A stretch of DNA of 34,022 bases from Arcobacter vandammei (GTDB lineage: Bacteria > Campylobacterota > Campylobacteria > Campylobacterales > Arcobacteraceae). The notes under the pieces were generated by a model. That model was not told the DNA's origin, did not search any database, and saw only the letters and a list, made by a program, of their open reading frames with translations. Shown piece by piece: positions 28,021-34,022 of this stretch (positions are counted from its first letter, which is position 1; every line of letters begins with the position of its first letter). Made by a program: the position numbers and the translations under genes. Where the stretch lies: contig NZ_JADKPZ010000020.1 in assembly GCF_016106035.1 (NCBI RefSeq), positions 1-34,022 on the forward strand. Reading direction: 5' to 3'.

Positions 28021-28993
28021 AGTCTCTATTTAAAATCTCACAAACCTCTTTTGCATGGTATGAGATTATAATATTTGCACCAGCTCTTTTAAAAGCTATC
28101 ATTGTCTCCATTACAACTCTTTCATAATCTATTAATCCAGCAAGTCCAGCATGTTTTACCATAGCATACTCACCACTTACATTATAAACACAAAGTGGCA
28201 ATTTTGTCTCATTTCTAATATCTCTTACAATATCCAAAAATGCTAAGGCTGGTTTTACCATTAAAATATCAGCTCCCTCTTTTTCATCTTCAATAGATTC
28301 ATTTATAGCTTCAAGTCTATTTGCAACATCCATTTGATATGTTCTTCTATCCCCAAAACTTGGAGTTGATTCAGCCACATCTCTAAAAGGTCCATAATAT
28401 CCACTAGCAAACTTTGTAGAGTATGCCATTATTGGAAGATTTTCAAAACCGTTTTCATCTAAAGTATTTCTTAGAGTTTTTATAATTCCGTCCATCATTC
28501 CGCTTGGTGCTATCATATCTGCACCTGCTCTTGCTTGAACCAAAGCTTGTTGGCTAGAAATCTCCAGAGTCTTGTCATTGTGAACACTTTGTGTTTTAGG
28601 ATCTAGTATTCCACAATGCCCGTGGTCTGTATATTCACAAAAACATAAATCAGTTACTATAAACATATTTGGAAATTTCTCTTTAATAGCTCTAATTGTT
28701 CTTGCAATTATGCTCTCATCACATAAACACTCGCTTCCAACAGAGTCTTTTAAGTCTGGAATTGCAAAAAGTATAATAGAGTTAAGTCCAATTTTTTGCA
28801 AATATTCACACTCTTTTAAAATCTCATCAATACTCATTTGAAATACACCTGGCATAGATGAAACTTCTACTTTTATACCACTTCCTTCTTTTACAAATAG
28901 TGGATATATAAAATCATTTTTACTTAATGTTGTCTCTTGAACTAAATTTCTTAAAGTTTCATTTAATCTTAATCTTCTAAATCGCTTAAACAT
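28019..28993 (-). CDS. hemB: Porphobilinogen synthase (delta-aminolevulinate dehydratase)
   Basis: The 324-residue TIM barrel condenses two 5-aminolevulinate molecules to porphobilinogen in haem synthesis. The zinc-binding loop [14 protein letters not shown] holds three Cys, marking the zinc-dependent type. The Schiff-base lysines lie in [16 protein letters not shown] and in [11 protein letters not shown]. Length is normal. AGAGG lies 7 bases before the ATG. It diverges from ribA across a 61-base gap with overlapping promoter elements. Confidence 0.97.
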   Translation of the reverse strand: MFKRFRRLRLNETLRNLVQETTLSKNDFIYPLFVKEGSGIKVEVSSMPGVFQMSIDEILKECEYLQKIGLNSIILFAIPDLKDSVGSECLCDESIIARTIRAIKEKFPNMFIVTDLCFCEYTDHGHCGILDPKTQSVHNDKTLEISSQQALVQARAGADMIAPSGMMDGIIKTLRNTLDENGFENLPIMAYSTKFASGYYGPFRDVAESTPSFGDRRTYQMDVANRLEAINESIEDEKEGADILMVKPALAFLDIVRDIRNETKLPLCVYNVSGEYAMVKHAGLAGLIDYERVVMETMIAFKRAGANIIISYHAKEVCEILNRD

Positions 28994-29012
28994 AATATTT
29001 ACCTCTTTTGGT

Positions 29013-29018
29013 TATAAT
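29013..29018 (+). promoter_or_regulatory. -10 box for the ribA-glyS operon
   Basis: TATAAT in TTTTGGTTATAATCTTGCG lies 36 bases before the ribA ATG. It is the only good forward -10 in the divergent gap with hemB. Confidence 0.55.
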
Positions 29019-29024
29019 CTTGCG

Positions 29025-29030
29025 ATTTTA
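29025..29030 (-). promoter_or_regulatory. Candidate -10 box for hemB
   Basis: On the reverse strand TAAAAT preceded by CTTGT (+ strand ATTTTA) lies 31 bases from the hemB ATG. It sits 7 bases from the ribA -10 box, so the two promoters probably compete for polymerase. Confidence 0.4.
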
Positions 29031-29054
29031 ACAAGTTAAGGTTTAAAGTAACAA

Positions 29055-29630
29055 ATGAATATAATTAAATCAAATTTAGCAAACCTGCCTACAAAACACG
29101 GAAATTTTAAAATAAAAGCGTATAAACAAGATAATCAAGAGCATTTAGCACTATTAAGTGAAAACTTCTCTAGTGAAGATGTTGTAAATCTTAGAATTCA
29201 TTCAGAGTGCCTAACTGGTGATGTTTTTGGGAGTATAAAGTGTGATTGTCAAAAGCAACTAGAACTTGCTATTAGCTATATTGCAAAGCAGGGTGGAATG
29301 ATAATCTATCATAGACAAGAGGGGCGAAATATCGGGCTTTTAAACAAGGTAAATGCTTATAGTTTGCAAGATAGTGGAAAAGATACAATTGAAGCAAATT
29401 TGGCACTTGGATTTAAAGAAGATGAGAGAGAATATAGCATAGTTGAGTATATTTTAAAAGATTTAAATATAAAAAAGATAAATATTCTTACAAATAACCC
29501 TGCAAAACTGGAGTTTTTGGAGAGTTTGGATATAGAAATAGTTGAGCGAATTCCTACAATAGTAGAGCCAAACTGCTATAATAAAGAGTATTTAAAAACA
29601 AAAAAAGAGAAAATGGGACACTTAATTTGA
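29055..29630 (+). CDS. ribA: GTP cyclohydrolase II
   Basis: The 191-residue enzyme opens the GTP ring to start riboflavin synthesis. The zinc-binding signature HSECLTGDVFGSIKCDCQ supplies three Cys, and YHRQEGRNIGLLNK holds the catalytic Arg/Glu motif. NNPAKLEFLESL is the late family motif. It is the stand-alone RibA type, without a RibB domain. Its stop overlaps the rsmG TTG start (TTGA), so the two are translationally coupled. It is the first gene of a six-gene forward operon. Confidence 0.95.
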   Translation: MNIIKSNLANLPTKHGNFKIKAYKQDNQEHLALLSENFSSEDVVNLRIHSECLTGDVFGSIKCDCQKQLELAISYIAKQGGMIIYHRQEGRNIGLLNKVNAYSLQDSGKDTIEANLALGFKEDEREYSIVEYILKDLNIKKINILTNNPAKLEFLESLDIEIVERIPTIVEPNCYNKEYLKTKKEKMGHLI

Positions 29631-30220
29631 GCCTAAAAAACCTAATAAATAGTCAAAATATAAAACTAGAAGATAGCTTTTATGAAGATATAGAAGTATT
29701 TATTGAACTTTTAAAAAAGTGGGGAAAAGTTCACAATCTTAGTGGAAGATTAGATGAAACTTCTATATATGAAAATATTTTAGACTCTTTATATCCACTT
29801 TTATTTATAGAAAAGTTTGAGAGTTTTGCAGATATAGGAACTGGTGCTGGGTATCCAGGGCTTATTTTAGCACTTGCACAAAAAGAGAAAAAAGCATATT
29901 TAATAGAGCCAAGAGCAAAAAGAGTGGCTTTTTTAAACTTTGTAAAGGCAAGTTTGGGTTTAAAAAATCTTACAATCTTGCAAAAAAGAGCCGAAAATGT
30001 GGAAGATTTAAAGGTGGATTTAATCACAAGTAGAGCTGTAACAAATACAAAATTGCTACTAGATATTACAAAAAATATGCAAAAACCTATCACTTCATAT
30101 CTTTTTTATAAAGGAAGTATGCTAGAAAATGAGCTTCTTGAAGCAAAATTAAACAACTATAAAATAGTTTCAAAAGATGAGCGAAACTATTTATATATAA
30201 AAGGAAAAGAATGTTGTTAA
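29627..30220 (+). CDS. rsmG: 16S rRNA (guanine-N7) methyltransferase
   Basis: The 197-residue SAM-dependent methyltransferase is of the GidB/RsmG type. Motifs are WGKVHNLSGR near the N-terminus, the SAM-binding FADIGTGAGYPGLILAL, LIEPRAKRVAFLNFV, and the late DLITSRAVT. It modifies G527 of 16S rRNA (E. coli numbering), and its loss gives low-level streptomycin resistance in other bacteria. It starts at TTG inside the ribA stop. Its end overlaps the next gene by 10 bases. Confidence 0.94.
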   Translation: MSLKNLINSQNIKLEDSFYEDIEVFIELLKKWGKVHNLSGRLDETSIYENILDSLYPLLFIEKFESFADIGTGAGYPGLILALAQKEKKAYLIEPRAKRVAFLNFVKASLGLKNLTILQKRAENVEDLKVDLITSRAVTNTKLLLDITKNMQKPITSYLFYKGSMLENELLEAKLNNYKIVSKDERNYLYIKGKECC

Positions 30221-30432
30221 AAGTTATTTCAGTTATATTAATTGGATTTATTATATATTTAATATTTTTTAAAAACAAAAGAGTTGATGGCACGAAAAAA
30301 AATGATAAATTAATCTCAGATGAAATGGTAGAGTGTCCAGCATGTGGCACTTTTGTATCTCAAAGTGAAGCAATAGTAAGTAGTGGAAAGTTTTTTTGCT
30401 CAAAAGATTGTTTAAATAAAAAAAAGGTTTAA
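30211..30432 (+). CDS. Small membrane-anchored zinc-finger protein (PP0621-like)
   Basis: The 73-residue protein has one N-terminal membrane helix (VISVILIGFIIYLIFF) followed by a cytosolic treble-clef-like zinc site: CPAC at about 43-46 and FFCSKDC near 62-67. This layout matches the PP0621 family, whose function is unknown. AAGGA precedes the ATG, which lies within the last codons of rsmG. The overlaps indicate that it is translated as part of the ribA operon. Confidence 0.75.
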   Translation: MLLKVISVILIGFIIYLIFFKNKRVDGTKKNDKLISDEMVECPACGTFVSQSEAIVSSGKFFCSKDCLNKKKV

Positions 30433-30433
30433 A

Positions 30434-30802
30434 ATGAAGATTATAGGAGATAAAATAGTACCTTTTGAAGAGTTTTTCAAAGTTTCAAACATAGAAGAGA
30501 TAAAAAATACAAAACCAAACTCTTTAATATTTTTTAAGTTTGATGAAGAGCTTTTAAAATATGCTTTTTCTCAAAATTTAAGTTTTTTTGTAAGAATATC
30601 TTCAGTAAAAGAGGCTATTTATGGGAACTCTTTGGGTGCAAAATATTTAGTTTGCGAAAAAGATTTAGCAAAAAAGATACAAAAAATTGCAGAAAACTAT
30701 ATGTTTGACTCAAAGGTTTTAGCTATCATAAAAAGTAGCGATGAGTTCGAAAATATAGCACTTTATGAGATAGATGGTGTTATTTATGAAGAAATTATAT
30801 AA
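30434..30802 (+). CDS. Conserved-looking hypothetical protein, 122 aa
   Basis: I do not recognise this protein. It is soluble, with alternating beta-strand and helix stretches (SLIFFKF, SFFVRISSVKEAIYG, KYLVCEKDLAKKIQKIAENY, DSKVLAIIKSSDE, GVIYEEII), consistent with a small alpha/beta fold. No catalytic motif stands out. It starts one base after the PP0621-like stop with GG nearby, and the next ORF follows within 10 bases. It is firmly embedded in the ribA-glyS operon, which supports its being real. Function should not be inferred from that alone. Confidence 0.7.
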   Translation: MKIIGDKIVPFEEFFKVSNIEEIKNTKPNSLIFFKFDEELLKYAFSQNLSFFVRISSVKEAIYGNSLGAKYLVCEKDLAKKIQKIAENYMFDSKVLAIIKSSDEFENIALYEIDGVIYEEII

Positions 30803-30811
30803 AGGAAGATT

Positions 30812-30964
30812 TTGAAAGAGATATTGGATACCGTAGTTGTAATTTTGTTTGTATTTATGGTTGCTATGTTTATTATAAATTTCAACCGACAACAGATAAA
30901 AAAACATACAGATAAATTAGAAGAGATAGAAAAAAATCAAAATAAGGAAAAAAACGATGCTTAA
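30812..30964 (+). CDS. Small single-pass membrane protein, 50 aa
   Basis: A TTG-started ORF fits exactly between the 122-aa gene and glyS. AGGAAG (30803-30808) precedes the start. The 50 residues comprise a short charged N-terminus, one membrane helix (VVVILFVFMVAMFII, about 8-22), and a highly charged coiled-coil-like tail (KKHTDKLEEIEKNQNKEK). Its last 8 bases overlap the glyS ATG, the same coupling seen elsewhere in this operon. I recognise no family. The architecture resembles small membrane scaffold or regulatory peptides, but no function is proposed. Confidence 0.6.
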   Translation: MKEILDTVVVILFVFMVAMFIINFNRQQIKKHTDKLEEIEKNQNKEKNDA

Positions 30965-32972
30965 ACCACTTTTAATAGAAATAGGAACAGAAGAGCTTCC
31001 TGCTATTCCATTTTTGCAAGAGTTAGGAAATATTGAGAAAAAATGGAGTAATATTTTAGAAAAAAATAGGCTTTTATGCAATTTTGAGTTTTTTTATACT
31101 CCAAGAAGAATGGTTTTTTGGCATAGAGAGTTTGCAGTTAAACAAGAAGATAGTGTTGAGGAAAATATTGGAGCACCAAAAAGTATAGCTTTTAAAGATG
31201 GCTCATTTACTCAAGCTGCTATTGGTTTTGCAAAAAAATGTGGAGTCGAAGTAGATGAACTAGAGTTTAAAGATTTTGGAAAAGGTGAAGTTTTATACCA
31301 TAAAAAACAGATTTCAGGAGTTGCTTCAAAAGAGCTTTTGAACTCTATGGTAAATGAGTTTATCTCATCTTTAAATTTTGGGAAGTCTATGAGATGGGCA
31401 AGTAGAAGTGATAGTTTTATAAGACCAATTCGATTTTTATCTATTATGCAAGGAGATGAAATAATTGATGGAGAGCTTTTTGGAGTGAAATCTTCAAATC
31501 TATCTTTTGGGCATAGAATGGACTCTTATGAGCCATTTTCTTTTTCAGATTGTGGAGATTATTTTTGTAAACTTGATAAATATGGTGTGGTTCTTTATCA
31601 AGATGAAAGAAGAGAGAGAGTTTTAAAACAAATTCGTGATATAGAAAATAAACATAATGTAAAAGTGGAGCTAGATATGGCACTGCTAGATGAAGTTGTG
31701 GCAATTACAGAGTATCCAACTGCACTTTTTGGAAAGTTTGATGAGGAGTTTTTGGAGCTTCCAAGTGAAGTAATAGTTACTTCAATGAAAGAAAATCAAA
31801 GATATTTTGCTGTTTATAAAGACGATAAGCTAATAAATAACTTTGTAGTAGTTTCAAATGCTTTGACAGATGATTTTGGTTATATAATATCTGGAAATGA
31901 GAAAGTTTTAAGACCAAGACTAGCAGATGCCATGTTCTTTTATAAAAACGATATAAAAAATGGTTTAAAAAATGATGGCTTAAAAAATCTTCTTTTTGTT
32001 GAAGGATTAGGAACAGTTTATGATAAATGCGAAAGAGAAGCAAAAATTGCTTCATATTTAGCTCAAAAATTGGATTTAAAAGAAGTTGAACTTCTAAATG
32101 AAGCTGTAATGTTAAGTAAAGCTGATTTGATGAGTGAAATGGTTTATGAGTTTACAGAACTTCAAGGGCTTATGGGGTATTACTACTCAAAAATAGAAAA
32201 TTATGATGAAAAAATAAGCATTGCACTAAAAGAGCAATACTTACCAAGTGGAGAAAATAGCGAACTTCCAAGTAATATTTTCTCAAGTATTGTTGCACTA
32301 TCAAATAAGCTAGATAATCTAATGGCACTTTTTAGTGCAGGAAAAATTCCAACAGGTTCGAAAGACCCATTTGCTCTTAGAAGAGCTGCTTTTGGGGTTG
32401 TAAAAATTGCAATTGAGCATAAATTAAATATTGATTATAAAGAGATTTTCGCTGAACTTCAAAACTTGTATAAAAATCTTGATTTAAAGGTTTTAAATGA
32501 GTTTTTTGAAGAGAGATTTTATAAAATTTTTGATGTAAATCCAACTGTTTTAAAAGCTGTTTTAGCTAGTGGGGAGTCAAATATTTATAAAATTTCACAA
32601 AAAGTTGAAGCTTTAAATCCAATAGTTGAAAGTGATAGCTTCAAAGAGTATAGTGCAACATTTAAAAGAGTTGCAAATATTGTAAAAGATGTTGATTTGA
32701 ATGCTTCTTTAGAGCTGAAAGAGAACTTATTTGAACAAGATGAAGAGAAAAATCTATATAATGGTTTTGTAGAAATTCTTAATAAAAAATTCCAAACTTA
32801 TGAAGAAGAGCTTGAAGCTCTATTTTCTTTAAAAACAAAACTAGATGAGTTTTTTGAGAAAGTTTTTGTAAATCACGAAGATGAAAAAATCAAAACAAAT
32901 AGAAAAAATTTAATAGCAAAAGTATATTTAGGATTTAAAAATATAGCTGATATTAAAGAAATCACAATCTAG
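30957..32972 (+). CDS. glyS: Glycyl-tRNA synthetase beta subunit
   Basis: The 671-residue subunit of the bacterial alpha2beta2 enzyme begins with LLIEIGTEELPAIPF. It contains FYTPRRMVF, the HD-like segment, and AGKIPTGSKDPFALRRAA near residues 460-477, all hallmarks of GlyS. It contributes tRNA binding and supports glycine charging together with GlyQ, whose gene is not in the window. It is the last gene of the ribA operon; GGAAAA lies upstream of the ATG inside the small membrane-protein gene. A hairpin overlapping its stop probably ends the transcript. Confidence 0.96.
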   Translation: MLKPLLIEIGTEELPAIPFLQELGNIEKKWSNILEKNRLLCNFEFFYTPRRMVFWHREFAVKQEDSVEENIGAPKSIAFKDGSFTQAAIGFAKKCGVEVDELEFKDFGKGEVLYHKKQISGVASKELLNSMVNEFISSLNFGKSMRWASRSDSFIRPIRFLSIMQGDEIIDGELFGVKSSNLSFGHRMDSYEPFSFSDCGDYFCKLDKYGVVLYQDERRERVLKQIRDIENKHNVKVELDMALLDEVVAITEYPTALFGKFDEEFLELPSEVIVTSMKENQRYFAVYKDDKLINNFVVVSNALTDDFGYIISGNEKVLRPRLADAMFFYKNDIKNGLKNDGLKNLLFVEGLGTVYDKCEREAKIASYLAQKLDLKEVELLNEAVMLSKADLMSEMVYEFTELQGLMGYYYSKIENYDEKISIALKEQYLPSGENSELPSNIFSSIVALSNKLDNLMALFSAGKIPTGSKDPFALRRAAFGVVKIAIEHKLNIDYKEIFAELQNLYKNLDLKVLNEFFEERFYKIFDVNPTVLKAVLASGESNIYKISQKVEALNPIVESDSFKEYSATFKRVANIVKDVDLNASLELKENLFEQDEEKNLYNGFVEILNKKFQTYEEELEALFSLKTKLDEFFEKVFVNHEDEKIKTNRKNLIAKVYLGFKNIADIKEITI

Positions 32973-32989
32973 TCTAATTACTAGATTGT
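32964..32989. terminator. Hairpin between convergent glyS and the WYL pseudogene
   Basis: ACAATCTAGT (32964-32973) pairs with ACTAGATTGT (32980-32989) around CTAATT. The left arm includes the glyS stop codon and the right arm the stop of the reverse-strand regulator, so one stem marks both ends. There is no strong T-run. Confidence 0.55.
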
Positions 32990-33850
32990 TAAATACTCTT
33001 TTAAAATCCCATCTAGCCTATCTTTTAGGCTTTTTGGAGATATGATTTTCATGTATGGAATCCAGTATTTAACAGTGTTTAAAACTTCATCTTCAAAGCT
33101 AGTTTCTGTAGATATTATAAAGCTATTTTCTAGTTCTTGGATAAGCTTGAAGTTTTTAAAAACCTCTTTTCTATAAAAATAATCTTTTGCACTGTTTAAA
33201 ATTTCAATTTGAACTTCTATTTTACTTTTTGATATAAAATTATCACTACTATTTAAATCTTCAAGTAGTTTTTTTAGTGGCTTGAATTTATCTTCCATTA
33301 ACTCTAAATTATCTATTTTTGAAAAAGCATAAGTTTTAAGTATTTGTGAGCCATCATCACAAGCTAGATACCAAATATTGTTTATATTTTGTAGCTTATA
33401 AGGGCTTACAGTTTTCTCTTTATCTTTGTAAATAAATTGTAGCTTTTGATTATTAGCAATTGCATTACTAATGATTATAAAATTTTCAGTCTTTGACTCA
33501 ATATTTTCAAAGCCACTATTTTTTATCTCAAAAGTCTTTATACGATGATTTAAAATATCTTTTATAAACTCATTTGATAAGTTAGGAAATATTGACTTAA
33601 CTCCACTTAATAGTGCAAAGTTTCTAATATCCTCAAAACTAACCTTTCCTATATAATTCTCATCAAGATAGAGTCTTCAATTACTATCTTTTAAAATATC
33701 AAGATATTGAAGTCTTTCTTTTATATCTCTATAGATAGTTCTTGGAGATGTATTAAACTCCTCTGCTAACTCTTTAACACTTGCTCTTTCTCCTGAAAAA
33801 AGTTTTGTAAGAATTATTCCTATTCTGTTTGCTAGTTTATCGTAATCCAA
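32981..33850 (-). pseudogene. WYL-domain transcriptional regulator broken by one nonsense codon
   Basis: Read from TTG at 33850 (AGGGGA just upstream), the frame runs 289 codons to TAG at 32981-32983. It is interrupted once, by TGA at 33677-33679 (codon 58). Residues 1-57 are a DeoR/HTH_11-type helix-turn-helix (ASVKELAEEFNTSPRTIYRD). After the stop comes a middle segment, then a WYL domain with literal WYL in NNIWYLACDDG, and a C-terminal WCX-like part. No frameshift is seen, so this is a recent point mutation (GGA or TGG to TGA are the simplest origins), a sequencing error, or readthrough. The intact 105-codon tail from ATG 33298 starts inside the WYL domain and is not an independent gene. 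Its regulated target is unknown. An IS end lies 61 bases upstream. Confidence 0.82.
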
Positions 33851-33877
33851 AAATTTCCCCTAAAAAAATGATATTTT

Positions 33878-33883
33878 AGTATA
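33878..33883 (-). promoter_or_regulatory. Candidate -10 box for the WYL regulator
   Basis: On the reverse strand TATACT (+ strand AGTATA) lies 28 bases from the TTG start, between the gene and the IS end. If real, the core promoter survived the insertion, while any upstream operator was displaced. Confidence 0.35.
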
Positions 33884-33911
33884 TCTTATTTACTTTTAAA
33901 TATATTTGACA

Positions 33912-34022
33912 TGGAATGACCCCAAGACTGTAGACACTTTTTTAATCAGTTAACACCTTAGGTTTAGTAACATTATCATTGTATCTTTTCTCAAATTCAT
34001 TTGGACTTATAAAATCTAAAAA
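33912..34022 (-). mobile_element. IS3-family (IS150-like) insertion sequence, one end only
   Basis: The terminus TGGAATGACCCCAAGACTGT followed by AGACAC resembles IS150-group inverted repeats (TG...TGACCCCAA...G-ACA). It is followed on the reverse strand by the C-terminal end of an IS3-type transposase. The outer boundary is placed at TG 33912 from that resemblance; the rest of the element, the other repeat and the target duplication lie beyond the window. Confidence 0.75.
33942..34022 (-). CDS. IS3-family transposase (OrfB), C-terminal 26 residues, partial
   Basis: The reverse-strand frame enters from the right edge and ends at TAA 33942-33944. The visible residues are FLDFISPNEFEKRYNDN, then VTKPKVLTD. 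The (Y/L)-SPxEFEKR motif is the usual C-terminal end of the rve integrase-type transposase of IS3-group elements. The catalytic DDE residues are outside the window. Whether the element is intact cannot be seen. Confidence 0.75.
   Translation of the reverse strand, partial: FLDFISPNEFEKRYNDNVTKPKVLTD

Noticed and set aside
30211-30432. The small CPAC/CSKDC protein as a rubredoxin-like electron carrier
   Set aside because: The Cys spacing and the N-terminal membrane helix fit the PP0621-type zinc site better, and rubredoxin motifs (CPxCG twice) are not present.
32981-33298. Stand-alone 105-aa protein starting at ATG 33298
   Set aside because: The frame is open well upstream to the TGA at 33677 and encodes the contiguous WYL domain, so this ATG is internal to a broken longer gene.
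33677-33679. TGA as a selenocysteine codon in the WYL regulator
   Set aside because: The position is between the HTH and the middle domain with no redox motif, and no SECIS-like hairpin is evident directly after it.
33906-33934. TTGACA plus TGTAGA with 17-base spacing, as a promoter reading into the IS
   Set aside because: TGTAGA matches only half of a -10 box, Campylobacterota promoters rarely rely on a -35, and the direction would be antisense to the transposase. Probably chance at the IS border.

Overview
The window is a very AT-rich stretch of a Campylobacterota chromosome, most likely Arcobacter or Aliarcobacter. This rests on codon use, tightly packed genes, TATAAT-type -10 boxes without a clear -35, and family matches (YajQ, RpoD with a long acidic insert, a ribA-rsmG-glyS cluster, a CZB chemoreceptor). 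No database was consulted, so the genus is an inference. Nearly all of it is ordinary core chromosome. I found no CRISPR array, prophage, tRNA or recognisable defence cassette.

Layout. The first bases look like the 3' end of a 5S rRNA with its terminator (1-73). A forward run follows (232-4519): phosphoribosyltransferase, DUF423 membrane protein, YajQ, a response regulator/histidine kinase pair, a Nudix hydrolase and a small cytochrome c. It meets the reverse-strand outer-membrane phospholipase pldA. The forward run rpe-trpF-dnaQ-like (5638-7684) converges on a SixA-like phosphatase (reverse). Beyond it come a 68-aa reverse-strand orphan, a SLAC1/TehA-type transporter and a Tas-like aldo/keto reductase (forward), then a DUF234 protein and the primary sigma factor rpoD (reverse). 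leuD-leuB-DHH phosphoesterase run forward, followed by a reverse HIT protein.

From 16631 to 19538 lies an alpha-type ribosomal operon: rpmJ-rpsM-rpsK-rpsD-rpoA-rplQ. gatA-guaB, a large chemoreceptor, meso-diaminopimelate dehydrogenase and a membrane diguanylate cyclase follow, each unit closed by a hairpin. hemB (reverse) diverges from a compact ribA-rsmG-PP0621-like-unknown-small membrane protein-glyS operon (29055-32972).

The only visibly unstable part is the right edge. A WYL-domain transcriptional regulator (32981-33850, reverse) is complete apart from one in-frame TGA at codon 58. About 60 bp upstream of its start lies the end of an IS3-family (IS150-like) insertion sequence that runs out of the window with the last 26 codons of its transposase.

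No clearly new multigene system is visible. The items most worth a second look are the broken WYL regulator beside the IS, a 50-aa membrane ORF overlapping glyS, a DUF234 protein without its ATPase half, the dehydrogenase-type DAP enzyme, and lineage-type N-terminal extensions on PldA and the DnaQ-like exonuclease.
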